From the NCBI GenBank assembly GCA_000711775.1, contig ARYC01019334.1, positions 1 through 64,000 on the forward strand: a stretch of DNA of 64,000 nucleotides, in the 5' to 3' direction. A program made the position numbers and the translations under genes. Each line of letters begins with the position of its first letter. Positions within the stretch are counted from its first letter, which is position 1. The notes under the pieces were generated by a model. That model had not been told where the DNA came from. It ran no database searches and saw nothing but the letters and a program-made list of their open reading frames with translations. Shown here in pieces: positions 48,189 to 60,621 of this stretch. Source of the stretch: Oxytricha trifallax (taxonomy: Eukaryota; Ciliophora; Spirotrichea; Sporadotrichida; Oxytrichidae).

Positions 48189-48758
48189 TTTATATTTTAA
48201 TTTATATACTCATAATTTATTATTAATGTTATTATTAATCAATCTATAATCTCTATAATATTTTAATATCTCTCATTAGAGTTGAGTTATCAATGAATAT
48301 ATAAATTTTGTAATAAAAATAAATCTAAACAAGTTATTAATCATAATATTTCATCTGATATCTGGCGATTGTGGTTAATGAATAATTCTCTCAATAATTT
48401 AATTATATATTCTTGGATTACTTTAATCTTTCTACTTCATTCATTTTATTAATAGTTTTATAATAAAATTTTACAATCCAATAGACAATTATTGCTATAA
48501 ACCACTATTTATCTAATTCTTAAGTTATATTTGAATAATTATAAATTATCTTGGCTAGGGTATCACGATTCTCCTCAGTCAAAATTTTACTTAATTTATT
48601 GCGTTTATTTTAATTCAAACTGCCCCGTACAATATCCTAAATTCTTTGCTTCATTTCCTCCTCTTCCCCTATTTGTTTCAAAAACTCTCGTTTTATATTT
48701 TCTTTTGATATCGCCACTAGAGTTTATATTTATAAAATAGTTTGTAAAATCAAGCTAT
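48189..48758. other. AT-rich intergenic stretch
   Basis: Upstream of the SIN1-like gene and downstream of the next minus-strand gene. No coding frame accepted; the open stretch at 48531-48740 is a shadow of AT-rich sequence. Confidence 0.45.
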
Positions 48759-50838
48759 TCAATTGCTATTAACTAATAATATTGAAAATTAAATTAAATT
48801 ATAAGTAATATATTATGACAAAGTTTTCTTGCTATTCTATTTGTAATTGTAAAAACTAGAAATAGTATCGCTTTATTACTTGAAACTCCCTATAACTGAT
48901 TTAGTTTGATACAAAGTGGAGGGACTCTGCATTCCACTATCATTATTCAGCCCCTATAAACTTTGTTGTAAATACTAAAGTCTTCTCTTAGGGGAAAACG
49001 GGTTGGAATTTAATTAATAATCTTCGCTTTATTAATTCTGTGATAAATATTAATGTGAGGTCTCTATCGATTTGTTCAAAAGCTTCGAATCTTAATTCTA
49101 ATATCTAAGAAGTGATTTAGTGGATTGTTTTTTATTGTTATAGAGTATGAAATTTATCATTGAGTTGTTTTTTACTGCAGTGTTTTGAGCCATGTATGCC
49201 CCACCTGTGATGTCTTGCCAGATTTAAGGATCTAAAGTGAAATTCTCATCTTTGTTCTAAGGTGTACTTTTGATATAAATAGTACATCATAATTACTACA
49301 TTAAAAAACCTGATTATTATAGCTGATAGAGACTGAAACTTATTCCTACTTACATGAATTCTAGGTTCAATTTCAATATTTTTCATCATTTACATCTAAC
49401 GTTTAACTTTTTACCTAGGTGACCTGTTATTTTTCCCATTATTAAAATTATTCAAGTCTAAACTTGACTATTAGTTCAATTAACTAGCTTGACTCATGAG
49501 AGTGTTTTACTATCTAAGTTTAAGGTCTATACTGCCAAACATCTGCTTGTAATTTTCATCCGCTAAGATCTTTGAATTTATTTCTTTAATTTCTTTAAGT
49601 TTTTTCTTAGATATCACTGCGGATGCATCTTTTGAATATTCTCTTTCTCTTTTTTATCTCATTTCCGCTTAGTTCTTATGTATTATGAAAAGATATTTAA
49701 TTATTGCGTTCAATGATGAGATTCAAATTCATTACTTGATATCTTTTTGCAATTTGAATACAAAAACCCTTAAATAATACAGCTTTATCAAGTAGAGTAT
49801 TAAACTAGTAGACAGTAGCTTATTCACTCTAATCAAACATTCGTTTTGCTTCCTATCTAGCCAAGTGTAAATTTCTATTTGGAAAATCTTCTCTTAAATA
49901 ATGAGGCACTTCAGGACCTCTTCTCTTTCTTTTCTTCTTATTTGTTAAGACACCATAGCGACTGCTATCAATTAAAAGTTGTGAGTTGCTATTGTCATTT
50001 TATGTTGTGCTCGAGCCTATGATCAGTGAACTTACCCCTCTATCTCTTACTTACTAAACTGATCCTACCTGTGAAATTACTTAAAATAATTCTAATTATT
50101 CATGCAATAAATTGAAAGCTAATAAGAAACAGTTAAATTAATTTTTAGTGAAAGAAATCCATCATTTTATTTCTAAATTGAAGAGATGGAAGTGTTATAA
50201 TTGCTCTATTCTCTGGACTAATTTCTATGTAATTCCCTATCGTCTCTCATTATAGATCTATTGATAAATTTCTTCAGCAAACTTATTCTTTAAGCTCTTT
50301 GCTGTTTCTATCTGAATATCTCATCTTAATCTTAAACTTGAATTTCTTCAATAGATCACTAATTCAATGACCCCTCATGACTTGAAGTCTGTATGTTAAA
50401 CGAGTTCTCAATTTAATTGTTCAGGCTTTTATCAAACAATTTACTATCTTTGAGAGATTCTTTGATCACAACGGATTTATAGAGGTTCTAACTTTTATTC
50501 TAGGATTTATTATTGCCTTTCATTATAGAATTTAGAGTTGCAGTTGACTGGCTTTAACTCACAGTCTAATTTTAAGTATTTCTGCTATAATTATAATTTT
50601 ATTGGTGTTAATTTTAATATTCATTTTTAATGTTATTTGGAGAAGTGAGAGCCATTGATTTTGGCTCATCTCTGACTTTATTTAATGAGTCGTTCAAAAA
50701 CCTTATAGTAAGATCTGGAAGCTTGGATGTGTCAAATTTCTCATAAAGAGTGGTTTTTCGTTTTAGTAATGGTTAATTCGATTGAGTAATCGAATTCTAT
50801 AACTTTTTTATAGATATTTTTCTACCAAGTGTATCCAT
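48759..50838 (-). CDS. Asn/Gln-rich basic protein, unknown family
   Basis: Begins MDTLGRKISIKKLQNSITQ and keeps one frame through FDTSKLPDLTIRFLNDSL and a Gln/Asn-rich tract. An in-frame TGA stands at 50356-50358 (codon 161), after GSLNQ and before SIEEIQVQDQDEIFRQ. After an IES near 50060-50160 comes the most conserved-looking stretch, KKKRKRRGPEVPHYLRED and NLHLARQEAKRMFDQSE, with a basic cluster like a nuclear localisation signal. Further junctions near 49670-49790 and 49270-49370 lead to a Ser/Gln-rich tail ending near TGA 48759-48761. I do not recognise it; a nuclear role is a guess from the basic cluster. Confidence 0.55.
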
Positions 50839-50983
50839 TAATTATAGAAAAATTAAATATATTACTATTTTTTTATATTATATTTGTAAATCCAATTTTA
50901 TATATTTTATAATTTTTATTTAAAAAATTAAGATTGAAATTAAGTAAATAAATATATGGAAATATCAATATAAACTATTTTTT

Positions 50984-53135
50984 TCATATTAATTCAGAAA
51001 TTCTTGTGAGCCTTCTCTCAAGCTGATCTAAATATTCCAATTAGTCTTAATATACAAAGACACTTGGCTACAGGTTATTACTCTAGAATTGTTCTTTCTT
51101 TTTGTCTTATAGTATCTGTTTCATATGATGAATATCACGTATGATATCTGTTTATGTAAAATTTAGATTTCTTGAGATACTTAAAGTTTATAATGAATTT
51201 AAATCGTAAAATAAATGCTTTATTTTATCTGTGTTTATAAGCTCTTTGAACTATCGATCGTCGTACTTTTTATCCTCAAACACTTTAATGTCTTAAACGA
51301 TTCCTCGTTTCTCCAAAGTAAGATCCTTATATAAACTTAGCAAGTCATCCTTAATTTAAGCCAGGCTGTCCTATGGTTTGTTATACTACTGATAATTCTA
51401 TACCCTTCTATCCCCTCTCTATTAGTGTTACAGACTACTGCCATATATATTATTGTATCGAGAGAATTATTCACGATGTTTGAGTTTATCAACTGCCTTA
51501 CTGATATCTTTATCATTCACATTTTATAGATCTTCGTATTTTTCGTGATTTATTCTATATGGGTGCCAAAATTTAAATTTATCAGTATCGTGACTTATTG
51601 CATTTTAGTCATGCTTGCACATTTTCAAGCCAGTTGTGCTATCGCATATAAATTGCTTTACTTATTTGCTATTTCTCACAAGAAGTACTATAAAAAGTAC
51701 TGCAAGCATAATTAAAGCTGTAAACCTGACATTACTTTGTCGTTATTTTGCCAAATTCCTATCTAGGCTTTTGAGCTCTACTTATTTTGAAAGTTTAAGT
51801 TATTTCAACTACAAATCTTTTGAATTTTAGAGGACTTTATTTATTTGGCCTGCTATTAATGCTTTTTAATTACTGAATCGCAAGTCTTTACTCTCCATTA
51901 TAAGGTTAGCGTCTTCACATTCATGAAGCAAATGTTTAATTAAAGTTAAGTATTATTAGGTTATCTTTCAAAATAATGCATTAAAAATGTTACACATATA
52001 AGTATTCAGGGTCAACATCTGCTTAATCAGCGAATAAGTGATTTGCATATTCATGATTACAAAATTGGCACTCTCCAGGCCTCACTTCTTCCAAACTTAC
52101 TTCCTCTTATTTTTCCTACTTCCTCAGGAAAACTCTATCCATTTCCTATTACTGCCTCATATCCCTAGTAGGCATTGTGTATGTCTACTATTTTTCTTGT
52201 TGATAACTTGGTTTTGTTATTAAAGGGCCAAGAATGTCCTAAGTTTTTGAGTCAGTAGACTGAAATAGATTCTAAGTCTGTTTTATTTCGCTTAGCAATT
52301 AGTTGGAAAATTCAGGATTCTATATTTCATGAATAACTAACCCTGATTTCCTTAGGTCTTATTACTACTCAAACTCATTCATAGTGGAAATTTAGAAAAT
52401 AAAACTCAAAAGTTTTAATATCAAAATTAAATTAAAAGCTTTTAGAGCATAATTTTAATTAAAAGCTATAGAAATTTTCGATGGAGAGTACGATTATTAC
52501 TACTATTAAAATTGAGTAAGCGGTGATTATTTCAAACTATTGAGGTAATCGTTGCAGCTCTAGCATTTTATGTGATCTTCATCTGATGTCAGATGACTTT
52601 TGCAAAATGGAGTCTGCCAACATACCGAGCAAAGCACTGCCTAATTCATGTCAGATATAAAGTTATGACACTAGCCGCATTCATATCACATTTATATGTT
52701 TTAAAATCAGAGATGAAATTTAATACTTTTACTATATAAATAAGCATTCTCTTTGCCTTTCATTGTCTTTTGAGGTTTAATTTTTGTTTTGTAAATTTTC
52801 ATACACAATATTGTCTTAGTTTTATATATAATTCTGTTAAAATTGATTATCATAGTTTATACTATCTATTCTTTGAATCGTGACACTACTTGTTCCATCA
52901 CATTATAAATATTACGATTTTCTACTAAAATATTTGTTTTTGTGCTTTTTAAAATTAATATTTTATTTTCCATAGTCTGATTGAAGCTATTACTTTTGGA
53001 AAGATTACTAATCAATTCTTTCTAATTAAGATTTTCCATATATTTATTGTTAATTGTACTCGTATTATATATGTGGGCTGTTTGATTCAAGTTAAGTTGA
53101 AGCCATTTAGGATCTCTATTATTGTGGTGGCGCAT
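50984..53135 (-). CDS. Zinc finger protein with coiled coil and one membrane segment
   Basis: From MRHHNNRDPKWLQLNLNQ the protein passes a helical region, then a Cys-rich module CGQCHNFISDMNQAVLCSVC continuing WQTPFCKSH...CQSC, a Gln-rich stretch, a second Cys/His cluster (ECQFCNHEYANH), one hydrophobic segment (ALIMLAVLFIVLLV) and a long coiled coil to TGA 50984-50986. IES 52683-52749 (plus-strand pointer GCATTC) and IES 51930-51984 (AAATGTT) restore frame; one more frame change between about 52800 and 52880 is not resolved. A 27-bp direct repeat of AATTAAAAGCT (52430-52440 and 52457-52467) could mark another, frame-neutral IES. Family unknown. Confidence 0.55.
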
Positions 53136-54802
53136 TAAACACTTCATCAAGCAATTTTTATATTAATATTATATAAATAAATATATTATACTTCCTTGTG
53201 AAAAAATTACATTATATATTTTATATTTGAGATAAGATAAAATAAATTAAATTAATCATATGATAGAGTTAATTTTTAAGCAACTGCTTTGAGTTTTGAT
53301 CGTTAAAAATATATACAAAAATATTAATAGCGAAGTTAAATATTGAATTTATAAATATATTAATAATTTAGAAATCGTTCATGTATTGAATCTTGAATAT
53401 TGAAATTTCAAAGTGTTATTATAATCAATATTAATTCTATATTTATTAATTTATGATGAATAATTTTATAGAATAATTTTATACATCATGTTGACAATAT
53501 TATACATCAGAAAATTGTGATGCATAATCCTAAAAAATTAAAATTATTTTAGTTAATTAAGAAAGACAAACAAAAGCTAATTCTAATTTTTTTAATTATT
53601 TAAATTAATTATAAATTAATCATGTATTGTATATTTTACTCAAAATATCTTCCCTCAATTCCATCAACTCATTGAATTAATATTCATAAGTGTAAGTGTG
53701 TGTGATTTATTTATCATCTAACTTTTTTATACATTTCACATACTCCACATCCCTCATGAAATCACCTAAAATTTAAATTACATATTCTGAATAAATTTCA
53801 ATTTAAATTTTGCTTTTATATTTTTAATTTAAATCGAATATTTTATGGGTTACTGATTTCTAATTATAATTAATCTTATTCATGATATTTATCAATATAT
53901 GTTAATTGTAGAAATATATAACCCAATTAATATTCTTATTGATCTTAAACCTTGAATTAATTTCATTACTATATGGTGTAAATCCAGTTTATTTTATTAT
54001 TATAAGAAGAAAAAGAAATGGCAAAACAATCTAAAATATAAAAGTAAATTTATGAATTTCTACTTTTAGTTTAAATTTTTCCAAATTTAATACTTTTATA
54101 TAAGATATAATCAAAAAATTAATCCAATATTAAAATATTAAAAATAATTTGTATAATTATTAATAAAAATTTCCTAATTTAAATATAACATAACAATATT
54201 AAACATTTATCTATTTCTTGTGTTAATTTAAAACCTCTAATATTTCATAACGATTTGTTGAATAATGGCCATATTAAAAGCTACTTGAAACATTTATTTA
54301 TTGTTTTAATGCATTAGATTTTGAAAAAAAATTCAAAATTCATTCATTTTTTAAAAATAAATATTGATTATTTTATGGAAAGCGTTTTAAATTGCTGAGG
54401 GAATAGTTTCTATATCTCCCCATGAAATTTTTAAATATAATAAAGAGATTACTTGGGAATATCTCAATGTTACAGTAACTATAAATTATTTAGATATAAT
54501 TCCAATAGTATTCCATACTATAAATTTGAGGAATTTTAAGAATATAATTGATATTTTTAATTTTTTTAAAATAACTTAGAACTTGATAATTCCAGTGTTA
54601 TTAATAATTAAATTTTTAAAATCTAAATTAACCTAAAAAATTATTAGGTTTGCAATATTAAAATCTTGCTTTTGGGAAATATATTTTAACATCTTCTAAA
54701 CTTTAATCTTAAATGTAATCAAAATCAATTGTTAAATTATTTAATTGAAAATTAAATATTAAATCTTCTTTTTTCTAATTGCTCTAATAATCGCACTCTT
54801 AT
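53136..54802. other. Gene-poor AT-rich germline DNA
   Basis: About 1.7 kb with no supported frame on either strand; extreme AT content and many short poly-A and poly-T runs. Confidence 0.55.
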
Positions 54803-55228
54803 TATTATTGTAGGAATACATTCGATTTGGGAAAATTAATTTAATTTAAATTAATTAAATATTAAAATCATGGCAGTTATCAAATCAAAAGTGACTTAAA
54901 ATTGAAAAATTAATGGACCCCACGTTAAACCCCGCAATTTTAGCTGGACTTTATTATTGGCAATATTCCTGAATCATCCCATGAAGCGCGATATTTTGGT
55001 TTTTAGCTAACTCCCAAAAATAGTGTAATAGGTTTTTCTCGCTTGGGCGATGAGATAAATACATTATAGCAATAACAACCACCGTCTCATTTTTAATGCG
55101 CTATCCAGAGAGTATAATGTTGTCATGATTTGCAGACATTTTCCAAAAACATAACTGAAGGTAATTAATAATTAATTAATTTTAATTTTAATTCATTTTC
55201 CCAAAGCTAATGTATTCCTACAATAATA
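54803..55228. mobile_element. MITE-like element with inverted terminal repeats
   Basis: TATTATTGTAGGAATACATT at 54803-54822 is mirrored exactly by its reverse complement at 55209-55228. The match continues inward, imperfectly (CGATTTGGGAAAAT against ATTTTCCCAAAGC), then through AT-rich TTAATTTAATT-type sequence, for about 40 bp in all. The 426-bp interior is distinctly richer in G and C (e.g. GGACCCCACGTTAAACCCCGC) than the flanks and holds no open frame of note. Size, terminal inverted repeats and lack of coding fit a non-autonomous DNA transposon; family unknown. Possible TA-type target duplication cannot be told from the TAT-rich flanks. Confidence 0.65.
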
Positions 55229-56344
55229 TATTTTTTATTATAGTTCCAAATATTGATCTTCAAAAAGTTTTTACTTCAAGCCTGTTTCTTGTAGCTCATG
55301 ATAAATCTACAAGTTTTAAATATAAAACCAAATAATCAATTTATATTAATTGAATTTATTGGGGTTGTCAATTAAGAAATCATGATCAAAGAATAAAATT
55401 ATAAGAAATGTTTTATTTTCATTTTAGACTAAAAAATTTAATATTTTTATTAATAGATTTAAAAGATTATTTTATTTAAAAGTTAATTTTTTTAACGAAA
55501 ATATTCTAAATTTAATCATAAAATAATTCTTCAATTTTATTATAGAATAAAAATGATAATAAATTCAATTTCTGATGATAATTCATGTTTGAAATATAAT
55601 TTATTTTTTTCCTTTTTAATATAAGGATCTAAGAACCTCTACGTTATTACCTTATGAGAAATATAAGAGAATTTATCATAATATTTAAGAATCATATCCA
55701 AGCATATTAATTTTAATTTTAAAAAAATAATAGCAATAATTGATCCAAATATGAAAGATGAAGGAATGAATGGGAAATTATCTAAGATATTTACAAATTA
55801 AAATTATGATCAAAATATTTTTGCATAAAATTTTAAATAAGTTATTAAACTCCATTAAAAAAAGCTAAATTTTATATTATAATAAGCTTAATTCAATTCA
55901 AAATAATTTATTATATATTTAGAATTCCAATAAATTTTTATATTCTAAGTATTTAATTGTTTATAAAAATTATAAGGATTTTGGGGTTTTGAATTAGTAT
56001 TAATGCTCCAACTATGATTTAAATCAATACAATTATTATTATTTTAAAATTTAGGATTTCTTCTTTCATCTTATTAATTTAAAAATAATAATTATAATCT
56101 TCATCAAATATTTTTGATAAATAGATATGCAAAATAAGTATATGTGTAATACTATATTTATATTTTAAGTGAAATTGCATATATTGTCTTAATATTCAAT
56201 AGTAATGTTTAACATCCAAATATGAATTTGTTTTATTATAAATTTGCTTGTTGTATATTATTTTAATATATTTTTATTAAATTTATTCCTTAAAGACTTA
56301 CTTAAGTTATTCCTTGCAATAGATACTCATTTATAAACCTAAAA
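55229..56344. other. Gene-poor AT-rich DNA with a telomere-like block
   Basis: No gene seen. At about 55977-55990 there is GGATTTTGGGGTTTTG, a one-and-a-half-unit G4T4-like block in right-telomere orientation. Confidence 0.5.
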
Positions 56345-57240
56345 ATGGCTGGATAACTCGACAAGGAAATGCGAAATAGATTGGCTCCACTCTCAAAGAT
56401 AAGTTGGATGGCGCTTACCATTTAATAATGGGCAGATATATTATATATTAAATTAAATTAAATATAATACAATCTATGATATTTATAATCTTAATATTTC
56501 AATTGAATTAATAAATATAATATCTAAGTAATAATAGGTATTGATGAGGAAAAGGTCATGAAGTAAAAGTGCCGATAAATGGGTTTAGAGAACGAGTAAG
56601 ATCTAGAAAATAACAAGATTTTCTAAATGTTAAGTTAATTTATGCAAATAATTAATTAATATTTTTAAAAATTTAACATTAAATATTATCTAGAAATTGT
56701 ATTTATTTCATAAGTTAATAGAATAAGAAGAACTTGAAAAATATATGAAAAATTTTGAAGCAAGAAAAGTTAGATATCATTCTATTTTTAAATTAATATT
56801 AAATTTGTGAGATAATATAAAAATATTAATTTAAATTAAGTTGGGAAAAGAACTTCGAATATTAAAAATAATTAAGTTTTAATGAAAAGTTATAGTCAAA
56901 AGAATTCTGTTAAGAAAAATCTAATTGGATAGAAATTCCACAGTATAGATACTTCGAAAAATTTACAATCTACTCCAATATAAACAAACATTACTAAAAT
57001 TTATATCTATTAAATTTATTAGAAATAAGTTTTTTAAAGGAAACATTAAATGAATTTATATAACGTTATGATTTTAAGACTTTTTCTTTCAAATAAAACA
57101 TTGAGATTTTATATATTTATACAAACAGTAGACTCAATAATTCTTCTTTTAGTTAGGATTCAGAATTATCAAATCTTTCTTAAATTTCTAAATAAACTCC
57201 ACCACAATAAATACAACTTTCTTGTGAAAAAGCATCTATG
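56345..57240 (+). CDS. Small gene, paralogue of the one at 63736
   Basis: Starts MAGQLDKEMRNRLAPLSKIS, interrupted after W-A-D by an AT-rich segment (about 56430-56537; GT-AG intron unlikely, an ATA pointer fits) and resumes IGIDEEKVMKQKCRQMGLEN. Further coding pieces follow (EQEELEKYMKNFEARK near 56720-56770, NSVKKNLIGQKFHSIDTSK near 56900-56960), each separated by AT-rich gaps. The N-terminal 50 residues match the second copy closely, with mostly synonymous codon differences. Family unknown. Confidence 0.5.
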
Positions 57241-58090
57241 ACTTCTCATTTTAAAAATATTTAAAGCTTAATATATGAATCAATTCCTTTGAATCTATAG
57301 AATATATTTGCTTTACCCAAAACCCCTAATGTCTTAATTCTAAAATTTCATTTTTCCATCAATTTATTTTTTTCCAATTAACAAAATTCTTTTATAAATT
57401 ATGATAACTTGCCAATAATTCAGAATATTTAGGTATATTACTATTGATACTTCGACATTTCAATAAACTAAAATTACTTTTTAGTAAAATTTTTATTTTA
57501 TTATGAAACTACAAGATATTATGTCACATTTCATTATTCTGAGGCATTTTAATTTGTTTTATAAAGCTTTTTTTATAGAATCACAACCAATTTTTAACTT
57601 TTCCATTCTATCATTAAATTAAAAATTATTGTATAAACTTAGTAATTTTAAATACTTCATATAATATTCAGATTGATAATATCATATAATTTATTAATAT
57701 TATTTTAAGGATCAATAATTATGTATATAATAAAATATTAAAAATAAATATAAAGATAGGCATTTTTTAATTTTTTAACAAAACCTTACTTTAAAACAAT
57801 TTAAAAGGAAAGAGTCAATGGATAAATGATCTGTAAGAAAACAGATTATAAAGTTGGAAGGGGTTTGTTTGGAAGCATATATTTAAAAGTAAAGTAAAAT
57901 AAATTAAACTTAATTTTTTTAGAATCTTTCATTTTTTCCACTAAATACTATCATTTATTTATCTATTTTAAATACTTCACATCCAATAGTAAAACATTAA
58001 TCCCAAGAAGATAAAAATAATAACTAATCATAATATATAAGTAAATAAATTCCAAGTAACAAGCTCATTAATCCACGTAATTCCTAATAA
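57241..58090. other. AT-rich stretch with a telomere-like block and a kinase-like fragment
   Basis: CCCAAAACCCC lies at 57316-57326. Near 57828-57890 a short frame reads MICKKTDYKVGRGLFGS followed by IYLK, which resembles the glycine-rich loop at the start of a protein kinase domain; no kinase sequence follows in the same frame. Confidence 0.3.
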
Positions 58091-58942
58091 ATGAAAAATA
58101 ATTAAGATTGCAGTTCAAGTTCTAATTGTTCTATGTTCTCAGATGATGAATAAATGCCTGAACCATTAAGTTTAGATTAAAAATTACAGGAAGTTGGAAG
58201 TTTAATACAAGGTCAAATAGCAAAAGATTATTTTAAGATATACTTTATTAATAAAATCATTGAAAATAAGATTCTATTATTACAAGCAAAAGATAGTAGA
58301 AGTGGATTACATAGTGATAAGAAATATATTCAAAATTAAGCAGCAGTATTTGAGGAAGAAATATAAAAGCTAAGTCTAAATAAATGTTCTCATATTGAAA
58401 AGCAATAATCGTAGAAAGAATAAGTAAATCAAAAGACTACCAATACCATGAATTCAAGTCAATAAAACTATAATAATAACTTGAACTTCAATTCAATGTT
58501 AACTTCTGACAGAACACAAAGCAATCTCTTGATTCATAATTAGATTAAATAAGACTCAGAACTTCACATTGATAATTATAATAATAATATTCAGTAAACC
58601 GCATTGAAAGGATTAGATTTAGAAAATACTAATAGAAACACTGAAAGTTTATAACAAAAAGTACAGTTAAAAAATAATAAAATTATTTTAGAAAAATCAA
58701 ATTAGACCTCAAATGGGAAGAATTGTAATAAAGACAAGGAGATGCTATTCTAGATATGGAAATTAATTAAATAACAAAAGTGTTTTTTTCAACTATATTT
58801 CATTAATAATTTAATTTATATTCTAAAACAATAATGAGAGTTGGATCTATTGAAGGGAAATTGAACACAATAAATGTATTAATTCAAGAACTTACTAATG
58901 AAGTTCATTAAGTTAAGCAATTATTATGTTTAGATATATGAT
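58091..58942 (+). CDS. Asn/Gln-rich protein
   Basis: From ATG 58091 the frame reads MKNNQDCSSSSNCSMFS, a helical part (LQEVGSLIQGQIAKDYFK, NKIIENKILLLQAKDS) and a long Asn/Gln/Ser tract. After an interruption near 58745-58835 it ends RVGSIEGKLNTINVLIQE and a TGA at about 58938-58940. The same frame is open and protein-like for about 90 bases upstream, so the true start may be earlier. No family recognised. Confidence 0.5.
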
Positions 58943-59582
58943 AAAACTTCAAATTTATTTTAATGAGTTTAATTCATTCTATTATCTTCTGATCATTAAT
59001 ATTATTTTCGATCTTTCTTAAAAAACAAGTTAGATGAAGAGTATTTAGAATAATTTATCAAACAATGTTAAATGATTGTTTATAAATTTATATGTGATAA
59101 AAAATTTTTAATAAAAAATTTGTTAATAGTTAGCTTATGCAAAAGTAATATTCTATCTAAACACGAATTCGATTTTAAACTAACATTATAAAACTTTTAT
59201 TAGGATGCTAAAAGCTACTAAAATGTTACTCCTTACAAAAGTTTACATTCTAGGAAATGAAAATTTTATTGTATCATCTTACTTCTGCCAAAGTGATAAT
59301 TATAAAACTAAATGGGCACATTAAAAATCAAGATATTTTTAGTTTGATTGTGTTCTAAGTACGCCTAGAATTTTTTAAGAAGAGGATTGAATGTATATCC
59401 AAATTATATTTAATTAATAAAAACGTTTTATCCAATAAATCACTCATTTGTAAAGATCTAAGAATTTCTTAAGTAATCTTACCAATAAATCATTTATATA
59501 TATAATTATAAAAATATTTTTCTTAATAAAGAAAGGTAATCATATCTTAATTCAATTTAAAACTATTAATTAAATGTAAAAA
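58943..59582. other. AT-rich intergenic stretch
   Basis: No coding frame seen between the convergent genes on either side. Confidence 0.45.
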
Positions 59583-60464
59583 TCACTTATTTTTCTTAGG
59601 ATTTATTTCTACTTGCCATTTTTTAACATAACAAGTCTTAAATATTGTCTCATCCGCATACTTCAATTCAGTAACGTCTTATTTCATAAGTGGATCATTA
59701 TCAAATTCTTTCAATTCATCAGTAATTCGCTATTTTACATTTTTGTCTTCAATTTTAATGGCAAAGCTTGTAAGTTTATTCACTCCAAATATTTCACAGC
59801 AGTTTTTCCTGAAAAATAAAGTATGAAAACTTTTAATAAATTACTTACTTTAAGAATTTAGGCAAAATGTAATGTTGAACATTAAACTATCTACAGAATC
59901 CAACTAAATTCTTGTTAATTTCTATGGTCTCCTAGTCGTTGATAATAAACACGATATATGACTTAATGATTTATTACACTATATTGATATCATCCTGATT
60001 TTAAATTTCATTGCTATTACTGTGATTTTTAATAATTGCAGAGAGCTACTTAAACACTTAATTTAGCCCAATTAACAAAAGCTTCTGTTTACTTAATAGT
60101 TTAATGTCTGCCGCGCTTATCTCATTTTAACCCTTAAATCTCTTCTAAGGGGGTTCGATACTTTACTTGGGGTCTTTGTCTGATTGGGATATTAAATGCT
60201 TCAAGGAGTCTATTAAGGTTCGTGAAATGAAATCCTTTCCGGGCTTTGAAGGCATCACCTCGCTAAATTACATATATTAATCAAAGAAATAAAGTACTAA
60301 TAATTGAGGTAGGGCGAGAGTAGAGCAAATTTTGTAATCTTTGTAACCTTTGGCTTTCTTTGTTTTTACTGCTGAATCTCTTTTGCTTTTTATTCCTTCT
60401 ATAATTTTAAATCTTAAGCTTAAGTCAAGCTAGTTGCTTATTGTTCTTATTTAATCGCTTCCAT
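59583..60464 (-). CDS. L7Ae-fold protein resembling RNase P/MRP subunit RPP38
   Basis: A Gln/Lys-rich head (MEAIKQEQQATSLTQ) leads, after IES 60270-60331 (plus-strand pointer AAATT, joining KITKF to SEVMPSKPGK), to an L7Ae-type core: LLLIGLNQVFKQLSAII, VFIINDQETIEINKNLVGFC, FNVQHYILPKFLKKNCCEIF and GVNKLTSFAIKIED. The order I-G-x-N-x-V, the hydrophobic strand with ND and the late GV-x-x-x-T-S-F-A-I strand fit RPP38, an RNA-binding subunit of RNase P. A GTAAGT intron lies near 59820-59852. Ends TGA 59583-59585. Confidence 0.6.
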
Positions 60465-60621
60465 TATTAGTTTAGTAATATTAATGAAATCTTATATAAT
60501 TACTATTACCAATCAAACTAATAGATGAATTGTAATAAACAGATTTCAACAGATTGATAAATTAATGAAATTCTTAACTATTTTATGAAATACAAACTTA
60601 AAATGATACATAGGTTACCCT

